A stretch of 64,000 nucleotides of DNA from Sipunculus nudus (GCA_026874595.1 CM049308.1:37843027-37907026), one strand, 5' to 3'. Positions 25,081 through 37,301 are shown, numbered from the stretch's first letter. Program-made: numbers and translations. Notes: a model not told the origin generated them from the letters alone.

Positions 25081-26124
25081 TCTGTGAAAAAGTTTCAGGT
25101 ATTTTAGTTTTCCTTTAACAGGAACATATATTAAATTTGAACCAAAGTGTGATTTTGTATTCCATTGGTGGTGGATATTTCGAGGTTCACTATAATTTGC
25201 GGAGGAGGGCGCGGTCATCGGCAGAGCGTTCTTCCGGCTTCCAATTGCAAGATACGGGTCTTTTTACCAGCAAATTCTCTCCGCATATAGGTGTCTAACT
25301 TTAGACGGTCCGCAGAGCACTTTCCTTTTGCATAGCCGTGCCCTTTACACACCCTTACCTCGAAAAATATCAAAACGACTCATGGACGGCTGCCAGTTTG
25401 TATACACAAAAAAAAACGGGATAGCACATGTCGGAATTGATTGTAGTCATGATTCATTAAAGTCCCAAACATATCAGACAATATAGGTTTCAAAAATGTT
25501 TAAGACAAATGGAAAAGTCTGTTTACATAAACTAAAGGGGTGGTCCTAATCCTATTATAGTAACATGATCTCCCAGTGCGTCTCGATCTTTATTTATTAT
25601 TATTGGCCCTTTTTCGCACTTTCATGCTGACTCTTGATGTAGTGTGAGTGAGCGTAGTCAGCGTAGGTATTAAGCAGCAAAGGCAGGAAGAAGTAAATAT
25701 CTCGTCCGTATTGTGGCAATCTGTTGTGAGCAGTACAAAAGTCTTACCCTGAATGATGTAAACCTCTGTCACTCCTCATTTAAATGCGCTGACCCAAAGT
25801 AATTGTAGCGTAGCGTTATATGAATCGAAGCAACTTCTCAGTGAATCGATAAAAATGCTTTCTGATGTGCAGCTTGTCGTATGTGATCGGTTTATATCTA
25901 TATAGTTAATACGGAGTTGGGTTTTTTCTAGACCACGGTTTACCTGCTTCCGTTCTGATTTGACTCTCCAAATTCGGCAGACGTATCGGTGGTGTGCTCT
26001 TCTAGGACTTTTTTTTTTATTTTGCAAGATTATGCTCTATTAAGCTGAATTATTTAATAATTTTAATATTTCCCCATTATGTGCCCCTATTTCTTTTGTG
26101 CTGCATGGTCCTCAACGCCTGTGA
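25081..26124. other. Unique stretch with weak exon-like signals
   Basis: On the minus strand near 26011-25940 there is CCTAG followed by an open segment (KSTPPIRLPNLESQIRTEAG) and a GTAAAC donor. A further ORF with an AATAAATAAAG signal lies near 25770-25580. The splice sites are mediocre and phases do not join cleanly, so I do not call a gene. A tRNA-like A-box region near 25208-25235 lacks a B box. Confidence 0.25.
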
Positions 26125-27525
26125 CGCTTTTTCAGGAGGCGCCTCGGGGGTTTTAATTGGCTTGTTATGACCGTGGCCAGAGCGCATGTCATGCCCGAAA
26201 GGCATTTATAACCCCATTGATCCCCATGTCCATTGTAACGCCTCTAATGGAATTTTCTCTTTCAAAAGGAATAATGGTTTTTAATCCAAAGACCACATAC
26301 GACGCTTTCGATGCCAGGACTTTTCAGTTTGGTCAACATTGGGCACCGAGTCCAGTGATTTGACCACCGTTTGAAAAATTTTTATGGGTTACAGGTATGT
26401 TGATTTTTATACATTCTAAAACCATGGTTTCAAAAGTTCGGCCAAGTCATGTGTTCTGTGAATTTTTTTTTTTTTTCAAGAAGAATCCCCACAACTCAAT
26501 TATCATTCGGGTTGGTTTGGGGTGGGGTCGGGGGCCGGGGGGGGGGGGGGGGGTTGGGTTCACAGGTATTTGTTAAGACCCGTTGTCTGTAGGGACGGTG
26601 AAACATGCAAAAATATCACAAGTACATCTTTGAATTGATAACAAACTAGAATTTGTAGTCAGGGCGTACAGACCTCCACCAGAATCTCCTTTAATATCAG
26701 ACATGTGTACACGTGTATGCGTTTGTGTGAACATTGTCATGCTTCAGTAACACGAGTTCACCTTGCCAGTGGCAGAACAAGTAAATACGAGTGGGTGGCT
26801 TCCACATGGGGAGAAAGGAATGGTCCTTTGTCATAATGGTTTATAAGAAAATATATATTGTGGTGATTCTTATTACCTCCAAAATGAAATGGACTATTTT
26901 CGCCTGTCTTGCTTTTTTCAGGAGGCGAACTGTAATCCCCATTGAACCCCATTTCCATTATATCGTCTTGAACTATATATTTCGTAAGGAATTTTACTCT
27001 GTCAAAAGGAAGTAAATATTTCAAATTTAAGCGCGGATAACATGTCCACATAAATCTTTTAAGCATAGGGAGCACTTTTCCGTTGAGTGGACACAAAGAG
27101 CTGAGACCCTTTACACGATCATCGTTTTATATCTTTACAGATACGTTGACTTTTAAATATTCAGAAGTATCTTTCCATGATTACCATGATTTTATTAGTT
27201 TGGCCGATTTATGGGTTGTTTGAAAAAGGTTTTCTATTCAAAAGGAAGCCCTGGGGGGGGGGGGGGGGGGGAGGGCAGCGCACACACTTCTGAGGGGGAC
27301 TCTTGGGGACTTAGAAACCCCCGCAAGAATCTACTAATCAGTCGTTTGTTCATACGTGCACGTTTCATGTAAAACATTTTCATGGTTCAGAAACACGGGT
27401 CTCCAGGCGAATGGCAGAACAACTACATATACTTATGGGCGGCCCTTCTACTCGGGGACAAAGGAATAGCCCCTAATAATTATTTCTTTGTGGAAATATG
27501 ATCATGGCACTTAAGAAAAGATATA
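26125..27525 (+). repeat. Two diverged tandem copies of a ~0.7 kb unit
   Basis: Ordered matches: TTTTTCAGGAGGCG (26128, 26913), CCCCATTGAYCCCCAT (26213, 26938), a G-run of 17-19 (26537-26553, 27253-27271), TGGCAGAACAA (26770, 27410) and GGAGAAAGGAATGG/GGGGACAAAGGAATAG (26811, 27454). The poly-G tract sits at the same place in both copies, so it was part of the ancestral unit. Confidence 0.7.
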
Positions 27526-29804
27526 TTACTAGCAAATACCCGTGCTACGCACGGTTTGGGACGACACGACAATCCGTATACGGTGGTATCGGAAATCCAC
27601 AGAAAATTTGGAGATATGTTTCGGAACAGCGTACGGTCCCCCGAACCCAGTGCTTAACATGTGTTCGGGGTCTTTTACAAATAGTCACCTACACATGTAC
27701 CCTGTGACATGAGAAACTGATCAACAGGATTACGTATAAATACGAAAGAAACCGTTCACGGAATAGACCTAAGAAGAAAATGCAAAAATACCAGTTTTAG
27801 TTGTGAAAATAGTAACAATGATGGCCATGACTTATACACAATAAGCATACATACTAAATTAAAGAATTAAAAGTCTTTAAAAACAAAGAATATTAAATAA
27901 ACATTTTTGAAAATAAGATGGCACATGCATGTAAAAGAAACAAATACAGTACAAACGTATTAAATATACATTTTTACAGGAGTTGCACATTTGTAACTGC
28001 AGTAATGAGAAAAAATTTCGATTTACAAAACATTTAAAGTCTACATTATGTGTTTACAACTCTGGTGGTGCCACTCCATTGTGTACACATCACACTGAAC
28101 CAACCACGATGTGAATTTGGTTAACATTTACTTTACATCTATTACATATTAGGCCTGCATGTGTTGGTGAATATTTGTCAAGGACATAAATCACATGCAA
28201 GGCCCTGGACTTCGTGCTACCAAGTGCGACTGTATATGACCAAAAAAAATAATAAAAGGTATGGTTCTCAGGCACCGCCCGCATCAATTGAACTCCCCCT
28301 CCCGCATAAAAAAATCATTTTGATTTTCATCTTTCAAGAAGATAAAATGATACAATTTTGATCAGATTTCCTTTGTTATGTGCTTTTGTGTGTATAACAA
28401 AACAATTCTGTTATTTTCATGCTTTCCCTGATCATGTGAATTTTTTATCGAAACGAACAAAACAAAGGTCAAATATCGCCCGGCCTCACAGGTTTCTGAT
28501 ATAAAGTGTCTGAGAACCATACCTTTTTTCGGCCTATATTCATGACGATTTCCTGCGACCCGGTAGATGTGCACTCAAGCATATCAGGCCACGAAGAGGG
28601 CTCTTGCAAACAATTCTTTCAAGATCCCCCTTTTGAGAAGGGATTGCCGAAGGGGATTATTTCGGGCCGGTCACCACGAAATGTGAGAAAACCCCAGATA
28701 GGGCCCCCGGAGTAAAACTCTGTCCCGCCATCACACACCCTATGGCCATTGTGTTACCGGGCCCAAAGACACAAAGAAAAGAGGCGCCCACGGGGGAGCA
28801 AATATTAAAATTATTAATTATGCAGGTAATACGCAAATATTGCAAATAAAAGAGGGCGGTATCTCTTCGGACAAACCCGGAGCATATGTATGTCGAAAAT
28901 CACGGCAATCCGTACGGCGGTATCAGAGGAGATACGGAAAATCACAAAAAATCGCCTTACGCTATTAATATATAGATGGTTATTCCGATTACCTCCAAAA
29001 ATGTAATGGATTACGAATGGAGTTTTACTTTACCCCTCTAAAAATTTTCAGCCAAATTTGTATATTATATTTTGCGTTAATTTGCTGAAAGACAATACAA
29101 CGAACCAAGGCTGAAGTGTTTCTTTGCTAAATGCTTTCATCGAAATATATCAACCTGCTATCTTTTTATCTGATATAGTTGTCAATTTTGCGTCAGACCT
29201 GCTTCTTCCATGACAATAAATAAAAAAAATAAAATACTGTTGGAATATATTTTTCTGGGCCTATCATTTTCACATTGGCAGCTATACGTTTCGCGTACAA
29301 GAGACTTCAACAACTTTTCATGTGCATACAAATAACGCATGTGTCTGTTAACATGCCTTAGACTTTACCCTCATGATGTCGCCTGAGCTTCAACTAATAC
29401 AAAGCATCTTTTATATAATTTCACGGTAGAATGCTTCTTAAAACAATCGTTATATTTACGATATTTCCGAAGCAATGAAGCTGTCGGACTTAAGTTGTTT
29501 ATCGGGAAAAAAACGTCTCACTTAAAAACTCGTACACCCTGTATATGCCTCACGTCTCTTTCCAAAATTTATTTATTTTGTGTGATTTGTGCAATTGAGT
29601 AATTTTTTTCTATGTTGATATTTTGGGGAAGGGTGTTTCAGGAGAATTCTAGCAGAAGTTATCTTTATATCATATAAGTGAAACACATGACAGAAGTTCC
29701 TGCAAAAACTTAGGATTAAAATATGCGTCGTTTAGTTCCTATCAGCTTATAACAAAAATATGCACCAGATAGAGCCGTGGATTTTCCACGGGAGTAGCTA
29801 GTAA
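27526..29804. mobile_element. Helitron-like (helentron/HINE-type) DNA with inverted hairpin ends
   Basis: The left end TTACTAGCAAATACCCG runs into the hairpin CCGTGCTACGCACGG (27540-27554). The right end CCGTGGATTTTCCACGG is another hairpin followed by GAGTAGCTAGTAA (to 29804). The two are inverted relatives, and a CTAG after a 3' hairpin fits Helitron-like ends. Comparison with the intact tandem unit at about 26846-26880 places an insertion between AGATATATTA and TATAGATGGTTATTCC (about 27526-28970). It may therefore be one element ending near 28970 plus a second inverted copy ending at 29804. It includes the MITE at 28240-28534. No Rep/helicase frame is present. Confidence 0.5.
28240..28534. 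mobile_element. MITE family copy 4, nested in Helitron-like DNA
   Basis: An intact copy outside the array, from CCAAAAAAAATAATAAAAGG to ACCTTTTTTCGGCC. Its terminal parts GGTATGGTTCTCAGGCAC and GTGTCTGAGAACCATACC are near-perfect inverted repeats. It lies inside the element starting at 27526, giving a relative age. Confidence 0.8.
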
Positions 29805-30085
29805 TAAATAATGGCCAAGTTATTCGCCACAGAAGGGCGATGCTTCCGAGTAATTCGTATAGTAAATTATAGCTCCTATGACACAAACTGCATATTTATC
29901 ATAGTACGTACTCGTACTAGATGCATATACGGTAATGCGTCTTAACAGATTCGAAGCAACATCACAGGGCTTCTTAGTGGCTTAGTCATGATCATGACAT
30001 CAGGGGCGATTGCCTGAAATGTTGATTCCTTCGATATCCCTCATCAAGGAGTTTACATTAATATAACATCGTAGCGCATCAGGAG

Positions 30086-30880
30086 TAGAAGTGTGCGATA
30101 TTATCGAGATATCGAGTTACGGCAATACGCATATTTGGTATTGTGATATCAATTTCAAGTATCGAAATTTGTCGATATTTTTTTCAAACATGACTGAAAC
30201 TGATTTATTGTAATATAATAGGGCTTCTGATTAAGAATTAAACATCTAAATGGGATGGGATGTTTCTACACTGTCTTTAGCCTAATGGTCGGAAGTGTTA
30301 GATCGGTTTGCTAAACAAACCATATGATCACAGGTTCGTCCTTTGGAATTTGCAGGCCTGCTCATTGGTACTAAACATATATTTCCAAACAGAAACAGAA
30401 AAAAGTGATGAACACATTTAAAAAAAAATATTATTTATTCATATTTGGTCATTACATCTTGTGTAACCGTATGAAAATGTAATTAGTCTTAAAGGAATTG
30501 AAGATATAAACCACAGTCTAGAATTCTCTTTTTGTCAAGCTGTTTGCATATAGAAGGCCAAAAGAAAAATTTTTTATATCAGTACTGTGATTTTTAACAG
30601 GGTTCTTCGAGCGCTGTCAACAGTATGTAATACTTTTCTAAGTACTTTACTAATTACAGTTGTCATATTTCCTATAAGACATAAACTGATCTGCATATAC
30701 TTTTGTGGGGTTATTATATTAACATGATAATATAATTATAATATATGAAATTAATATATGTTTATACCAGAAATCACACTTGTAAACTTATTCCATGAAA
30801 ATATCACAATACGTATCGCGATATTCATCATATATCGCAATATATTGCAATACGAAAATCACAGGAGATACCCACCCCTA
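30086..30880. mobile_element. hAT-like element, independent third copy
   Basis: A 795-bp relative of the elements at 2035 and 12446, from TAGAAGTGTGCGATATTATC to ATACCCACCCCTA, flanked by a perfect 8-bp duplication ATCAGGAG (30078-30085 and 30881-30888). The inner part near 30360-30480 aligns with 2260-2370. It is diverged and longer, partly because of a tRNA-like insert near 30278-30345. No transposase frame is present. Confidence 0.88.
30278..30345 (+). repeat. tRNA-like (SINE head) sequence inside a hAT copy
   Basis: TAGCCTAATGG (30278-30288) fits a polymerase III A box and GGTTCGTCCT (30333-30342) fits a B box, about 45 bases apart as in tRNA-derived SINEs. The related hAT copies at 2035 and 12446 do not show these boxes at the equivalent place. 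The tail is unclear, so this may be a fragment or a chance pair. Confidence 0.4.
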
Positions 30881-30888
30881 ATCAGGAG

Positions 30889-31660
30889 ATCAATTGATTA
30901 AAGTTGGAACGTCTTTTACACCAAATCTTCAGTTTGCGTCGTAATAGCTGAGAGTTGTTATGAATTACATCTCTCATATAAGTCTGGTTACAATCTTTCC
31001 CCCCTGCTATTCAGTTATCTTCTTTTCCATGTCCCGCTCTTGATTTGGTGGAAGAGGGGGACAAAAGAAAATTTGATCCCCGCACTTTTTAAGTGAATAA
31101 TATTCATACTGGTACCTTTTCAAGCGACTTCGAGCTAATTCTGTCATCCAGTATACAATTTATGAATGTTTTCCGCAATAAACTTTCAATTGTATAGTTC
31201 ATATTGAGAAAATTTAGGATATGGAATGTATCAATACCCGCATCAGATTGTCATAATTCGGAAAGATTATTGTATGTATAGTTGATTTTTGTACATGGAG
31301 GTGATATTAATCAAATTTAAATATGAAAAAGAAGGTGTGAATTGAGCAAAATACATTCGTATAACCAAAGTGTTTATTCCATGAAAATTGTGATATTCTG
31401 AACGGGTGACTCTTGCGATTTCGACACTAAAGCCTTGTGGGTCAAGAGGAGATTTTGAAGGGGGTTTCTTATTTCAGGGGAATGTGTGTGTGTGTTTGGG
31501 GGGGGGGGGGACCTGTGCCTTGCATCGTCCGACTCGAAAGCACACCTCTCTTTTACCGACTCAGATTACACACCCGCTATAGCCAATGGAATCTGGTACT
31601 TATATCCTCAGCTGCTTAATACTCATACTGTAAATATTAACGCCCCATAGTTTTGACCAT
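30889..31660. other. Intergenic AT-rich stretch
   Basis: Nothing supported except a (GT)n-G run at 31484-31510 (GTGTGTGTGTTTG then 13 G). Confidence 0.4.
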
Positions 31661-31846
31661 TTACATTCGCAGTTGAACGGACGATCTGATACATGATCTG
31701 GTACCTCCGGCATGTAGCAAAGGACGTCCAAGTATCAGGTCTGCAGGAAGCGAGACTTGTCTCTCAAGGGAGACACTGATTAAGATAACAACTACAAACA
31801 GACAGACTTGATCGGAGAGAGAGAACTTCTGGGCAACCTGATTCAT
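31661..31846 (-). CDS. Small ORF with signal-peptide-like N-terminus
   Basis: 61 codons from ATG at 31846. Residues 12-24 (DQVCLFVVVILIS) are strongly hydrophobic after a charged start, and a short Leu-rich tail with one cysteine follows. A usable splice donor (GGAG, then GTACCA) falls after about residue 47 in phase 1, so this could be a first exon for a secreted peptide. I found no convincing second exon on the minus strand down to 31400. A TATAAACACG sits about 100 bp upstream on the same strand. Chance ORF remains the main alternative. Confidence 0.25.
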   Translation of the reverse strand: MNQVAQKFSLSDQVCLFVVVILISVSLERQVSLPADLILGRPLLHAGGTRSCIRSSVQLRM

Positions 31847-32648
31847 CTCTAGAGAGATTTATTCCATTTTTATGACACGTGTCAAGTAAATATGATCTCT
31901 TAAACCTTTCACAAACATTACCCAATAACCTCATTTTGTTTGTATCCACGTGTTTATAACAAGGGGGGGGGCGCTTAACCAAAACGTCAAACAAAGACGA
32001 CTGATCGCAAATCTAGCGGACTAGGGAGTTTGGACTCTCGCCACCAACAGCTGGCGCACAATCAGCCCATTCCAGTCACATAATTTTTCAGTTCGTCAAC
32101 ATGGGCACGTGTAATTGTTTACTAATAGCTTGTAGATAAACAAGCTCATGCACCAATCACAGGGGCGTTATAAGACCTCTTTTAAGCAGGAATAAATTAC
32201 AGTACTAGTTCATGTACACAGAATAAACCAGGTATCACATAAATTCTACAACTCAGGCAGGTATATAGCTGGCTTTAATCTTAAATATTTCATACAAGTA
32301 TCATGGAAAAGAATTTGCTAACATTACTTTGATATATTTGTGATCAAAGTATTAAATTTATAAAAAGAAAAATGTGGAAATATATGTATGCCATAGATGG
32401 TAGCGCGTATGTAATCATGGGTGAGATATGTATTGTTAATAAACAATTCATGAGTCAAAATGTACCCATCACCTGTTGTGCTCATCAGGTGTTATGTATA
32501 TACATGTAGTGTAATACTTGACTTTCTACGTACCATGTTCATGTATTGTCATGGCACCTTAATTAGCATGTTGAGAACATAAATGGTAAACAAGCCTCAT
32601 TAGGGTATAGCACTCCAAGTGCGTTGAAAGAAAAGCACGAAAAACTAA

Positions 32649-32839
32649 TGACGTTATCACATTCATATTGTTGAAAACACCTATTTGTATAATTATCAAA
32701 CGTTGACGTCAATTTTGCAGCGTTTCGGGGGTGTTCTCTAATGACGTTCATTTTCTTTCCCCGCCTTGATAGGTGTTATTAACGATATAATTAATTATCC
32801 TTCCTCCTTCCCTTCTTTAAAATATACTATATTATAAAG
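32649..32839 (+). promoter_or_regulatory. CRE cluster with TATA box
   Basis: TGACGT occurs at 32649-32654, as the full palindrome TGACGTCA at 32704-32711 and at 32742-32747, within 100 bp. TATAAAG follows at 32833-32839. CREB/ATF proteins bind TGACGTCA. The spacing suits a cAMP-responsive promoter firing rightward near 32865. No downstream first exon is clear, because the next DNA is the duplicated block at 32935. Confidence 0.4.
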
Positions 32840-33959
32840 CAGACGACACAGAGTGCACACTGCCGGGGTCACCGGGTCAACACCGCAAAATTGTCCATTT
32901 TCCTTTTTCTTTAAAGAATGAACCATGACCTTTTAGCGGCGAGTGGCTTTAATTGATGTCACTCTATGATAACAAATTACGTTGTTTAGTCAGGTTTCAT
33001 CATATGAGGAAATTTCTTCCTTGATAAAATTATTGATAAATAATTTTGATTTCATTTGAGAAATATATTTCCATATATTAATAGAATTTTCTGTTTGTTA
33101 TAATGAATCATGTATAAAAAATACAAAACAATCTTAAGTCAATATCTTTATTGTGAAAATTAAGTTCATATAATTCACTCATCTCATCATAAATTTCTCA
33201 TACTCCTGTGTTTCTTTGAATATTGCGCTAATTATATTTAAATAGGAAAGTACATCAGTTGTGATAGCATTTAATGTTACGTCTCTTAACACCGTCTTCA
33301 AAGTTAGAGTTATCTGTTCAAAAGCTAATCTGATAAATCGAGATATTTACAGATGCAAGTAGGCCGATATAATTACTGATGGCCCTGACAAGAAACAAAG
33401 CCAATGCGATTACTGATTACCTTTGCAAGAATTCATATGGTTACCGACGACCCTGACAAGAATAATCTAAGACAAGAACCACCCACTGAGGTACATCATA
33501 ACTGAAAGTAACACTAAGTGGATGTCACGCAAGTGTGTTTTGTTAAAATAAATAAGACATATACCAGAGCATCCGACTGGAACCATACGTTTACAGATCA
33601 GTTATAATTTTCACTTTTATCACCGGAAATATATGACAAAAACGATATTTATGCCGATCTAAGGGTCCCGAACAGCTAGTGTCAGTCATCGGTTATAAAT
33701 GGCGTTATTGTATAGGAAAGGAAGATTATATCGATACCGTCTGATAATCGATATAAACAGTACATGGACTATTTGTTAAATAACAGTGTCTTAACTCCTG
33801 AATTCCAAGTCATATGTGTATGTCAACTTATAGAACAAAATCTTGTACGATTTGAAATCTTCCCAGCAGAGAGATTAAAATGTCGGTTGCTACCGGCAGA
33901 GGAACCATTTCTTCTGGTTAGATTTTCGAAATCTACTTGTACGATCAAGATTTTATTAT

Positions 33960-34163
33960 CTACCAGAGGAAAGACAAATCTAACAAATGGAGATATATAT
34001 GGCCGCTTACAGCCTGGCACAGGGCCAAGTCTGTTCCGCGTAGTATTATGGGTTTGCGCCAAGTTTCTTCTTCTTCATTTTCCTTGGCAGTTGATGACAT
34101 AACATATTCGTGCAATTCTGTGGTCCCCATGGAATCCATGTACAGCACTATGAAGCTGTTCAC
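33960..34163 (-). pseudogene. Exon-like ORF in copy A
   Basis: Reads MDSMGTTELHEYV..ENEEEETWRKPIILRG.TDLALCQA and is followed by a good donor (CAGGCT, then GTAAGC). An acceptor-like TTTCCTCTGGTAG lies further left on the same strand. The acidic-then-basic composition looks protein-like but matches no family I know. Compared with the copy at 36284-36529, most base differences change the amino acid, as expected without selection. I therefore treat it as a decayed or never-functional exon. Confidence 0.3.
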
Positions 34164-34211
34164 TCTCCTTATTAAATGATTAATGGACTATAATTTGTGT
34201 TCTAACTGCAT

Positions 34212-34463
34212 TTGGAGACTGCGTGTGTCACGAAGCACTCACAACAGTCAAACATCAGCCGTCTTAATTATTTTGTAAAGAGGGCTCGATTACAGGAGTT
34301 GCAGGAAAATCCCTACTGGATAAAATTTAAAATTTGGCCATGGAGTCCGAAAGGTGACCTTTGCAAGTTGAGGGGACGTGGAACGTGTAAGAATGTAACA
34401 TTACCTCTGTGTGAGGAGTGGGGGTTACCGAGGCTGTGCTTTCACTGCTGTAAAAGGACCTGA
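34212..34463 (+). pseudogene. Cys-rich ORF, disrupted in the paralogue
   Basis: The C-terminal part reads WPWSPKGDLCKLRGRGTCKN then LPLCEEWGLPRLCFHCCKRT and stop, with six cysteines. In copy B (about 36560-36812) the same frame has TAG in place of the first Trp codon, and every other difference I see in this tail is non-synonymous. It is likely not maintained. No family recognised. Confidence 0.3.
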
Positions 34464-34499
34464 TGATGACTGTACAGTTTTAGTAGACGACCGGCTTTT

Positions 34500-35606
34500 A
34501 TTAGCTGTGGAGTGATTGACGGCACTCTATGATATTTAATTACATAAATTTAGTAAGGTTTCATCATATGAGGGAATTTCATCCTAGAAAAAATTATCAA
34601 TGAATAGTTTTGATTTCATTTAAGATATATATTTTCCCTAAATTAACAGAATTTTCTGTTTGTCGGTACGTGTTTCGATAAATTATGTATAGGAAATACA
34701 AAATTAACTTCAGTAAATATCTTTTAAGTGAAAATTTAGTTCATGTCTATACCCAGTATGTAAGAATAATTCACTCGTCTTATTTAAAATTTCTCATACT
34801 CCTGTGTTTCTTTGGATATTGCGCTAATTATATAAATAGGAAAGTACAACAATTGTGATAGCATATTAATGTTATATCTCTAAACACCGCCTTCAAAGTT
34901 AGAGTTATCTTTTTAAAAGCTATTTTCAATGAAATTCCATAACTGTATATTTTACTCTTTTTCAAAAAGACAAATTGAATCCTCAGGTTCTTCCCGTTAA
35001 ACGTGGGTCCCTTATAGCAGTTTCGATATTACACGTATGTGTACAGCAGGGTCGGTAAGATAAATCGAGATATTTACAGATGCAAGTAGGCCGATATAAT
35101 TACTGATGGCCCTGACAAGAAACAATGCCAATGCGATTACTGATTACCCTTGCAAGAATTCATATGGTTATCGACGACTCTGACAAGAATAATCTATTAA
35201 GTACAAGACAAGAACCACCAACTAAGGTATATTATAACTGAAGTAACACTAAGTGGATGTCACGCAAGTGTGTTTTGTTAAAATTAATATAACATAAGCC
35301 AGAACATCCGAATGGAACCATACGTTTAGAGATCAGATAGAATTTTCACTTTTATCATCGGAAATATATGACAAAAACGATATTTATGTCGATCCAAGGG
35401 ACCCGAACAGCTAGTGTCAGTCATTGGCTATAAATGGCGTTATTTTATAGGACAAAATCCTGTACGATTTGAAATCTTCCCAGCAGAAAGATTAAGATGT
35501 TGGTTTGCAACCGGTAAAGGAATCATTTCTTCCGGTTAGATTTTCGAAATCTACTTGTACGATCTAGATTTTATTATCTAGCACAGGAAAGACAAATCTA
35601 ACAAAT

Positions 35607-35668
<62 letters not shown>

Positions 35669-36840
35669 TTTAAATGTTTCATTTTTAACTGTGAATGTTG
35701 CTTTCATCATTTTGAATCAGTATATAAGATTGTTAAGGTCAGTTTTCATTGTTGTATAACAGGACTTACGTAGTATGTCTCATTTGTGAACAGCGCCATT
35801 TGATCATTGTACACGTCAACCTTGTTAACACACTCCCTCAATAGACACGCCTACTGTATAATTCGCCTTTAGTGTAATATTCACCTACTGTTATATTTTA
35901 GATAGAAGTGTAAATGTTACCTTCGAACAGGAGTTATCATTGGTAAAGTTTATTGAGTAATTATCATCTCTGGCGGGTCATCCAAGGATACAAAACTGTC
36001 AGGGTCAACGAGTGTACCTAGCGGCGGTCAACACATGAACATTATCGAAATTTCTGGACGCTTTTTACGGAAAAGTGCAGAAAATACATGCCCAGCAAAA
36101 CTCGTGCCAAAATGAACTATGCTGTCAACAGTCAGGCATTTCCTTATTCATTTAAATTGTTTAAGCGGGGGCAAGCAAAATCATCATTAAAAAGCAAGCT
36201 AAACCGAAAAAAAATTTGAATCCTACAACTTTATGTGATTATATAGTTCTTGTCTCTTATAAAACTCCGTTAACGTTTTCACATTACTTTTCCACTCCCC
36301 ATGATTGCCCAAATGCTTGAATAGGTCGTCTCTGCCGTCTATGGCCGCCAGGCCGCTTACAGCTAGCCTGGCACAGGGCCAAGTCTGTTCCGCGTAGTAT
36401 TATGGGTTTCCGCCAAGTTTCTTCTTCTTCATTTTCATTGGCTGTTGATGACATAACATATTCGAGCAATCCTTTGGTCCCCATGGAATCCATGTACAGC
36501 ACCATGAAGCTGTTCACTCTCCTTATCAAATGATTAATGGACTATAATTTGTGTTCTAACTTCATTTGGAGACTGCGTGTGTCACGAAGCACTCACAACA
36601 GTCAAACATCAGTCTTAATTATTTTGTGTAGGGTTCGATTACAGGAGTTGCTGGAAAATCCCCACTGGATAAATTTTAAAATTTAGCCATGGAGTCCGAA
36701 AGGTGACCTTTGCATGTTGAGGGGACGTGGAACGTGTAAGAATGTAACATTACCTCTGTGTGAGGAGTGGGGGTTACCGAAGCTGTGCTTTCACTGCTGT
36801 AAAAGGACCTGATGATGCCTGTACAGTTATAGTAGACGAC
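34500..36840 (+). repeat. Local segmental duplication, copy B with an extra insert
   Basis: Second copy. It is longer because about 0.7 kb (from the (TA)n tract at 35609-35664 to about 36345) lies where copy A reads GGAGATATATATGGCCGC without interruption. The copy also has about 125 extra bases near 34925-35055 and lacks about 110 bases around the 33764 ORF start. Confidence 0.85.
36284..36529 (-). pseudogene. Exon-like ORF in copy B
   Basis: Paralogue of 33960-34163 with the same 45-residue core. Four extra bases before GTAAGC disrupt the junction, and reading on gives a different Arg-rich tail (RPGGHRRQRRPIQAFGQ). The potential start ATGGTG is ATAGTG in copy A. Confidence 0.3.
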
Positions 36841-37300
36841 CTTTATGTGTTATATAGTCTGTACACTACCTGGTAATGCTTCTTTATTGGTGACACATAT
36901 CTGAAACGCGTAAATTATAAGGATTTATACTAAGGAATCCGATTGTCGAGGTGGTACAAAAGGGTTTCCGGGTCCCCTCCCCTTTCCTCGTGTTTATAAC
37001 CATTCAGCTTACGGATTTATTCACCACTGTATTCAGTTTAAGGCCAAGGCTAAAATTACTGAAGCGGTACAAAAGAATGGACTGTAAAGGAGGGATGTAT
37101 GGTTTTTCTTCATTTATATATTCTCATGTATACACTTTATCCACCAGGATAAACTGAAAAGGTCATATGGAGGTCTTTGCAGGCATCCGTGTAATGTCTC
37201 ATGCTAAATGTACTATCAACAATAACAGTTTTCACAATAACGACAAACCAATTGAAACCTAAGTGAGAGGAATAAAGATAAGTACAAATTTTAAATTAAA
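36841..37300. other. Intergenic stretch
   Basis: Only a short ORF (36951-37157) with no supporting signals. Confidence 0.3.
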
Positions 37301-37301
37301 A

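Larger units (their letters stand above)
32935..34485 (+). repeat. Local segmental duplication, copy A
   Basis: Co-linear with 34500-36840: GGTTTCATCATATGAGG (32994, 34558), TGGATGTCACGCAAGTGTGTTTTGTTAAAAT, CAGCTAGTGTCAGTCAT, CTGTTCCGCGTAGTATTATGGG and TGTGAGGAGTGGGGGTTACCG. Direct tandem orientation. Confidence 0.85.

Noticed and set aside
25580-26027. Minus-strand gene with exons near 26011-25940 and an AATAAA near 25585
   Set aside because: Acceptor sites are weak and the reading phase cannot be carried from one piece to the next.
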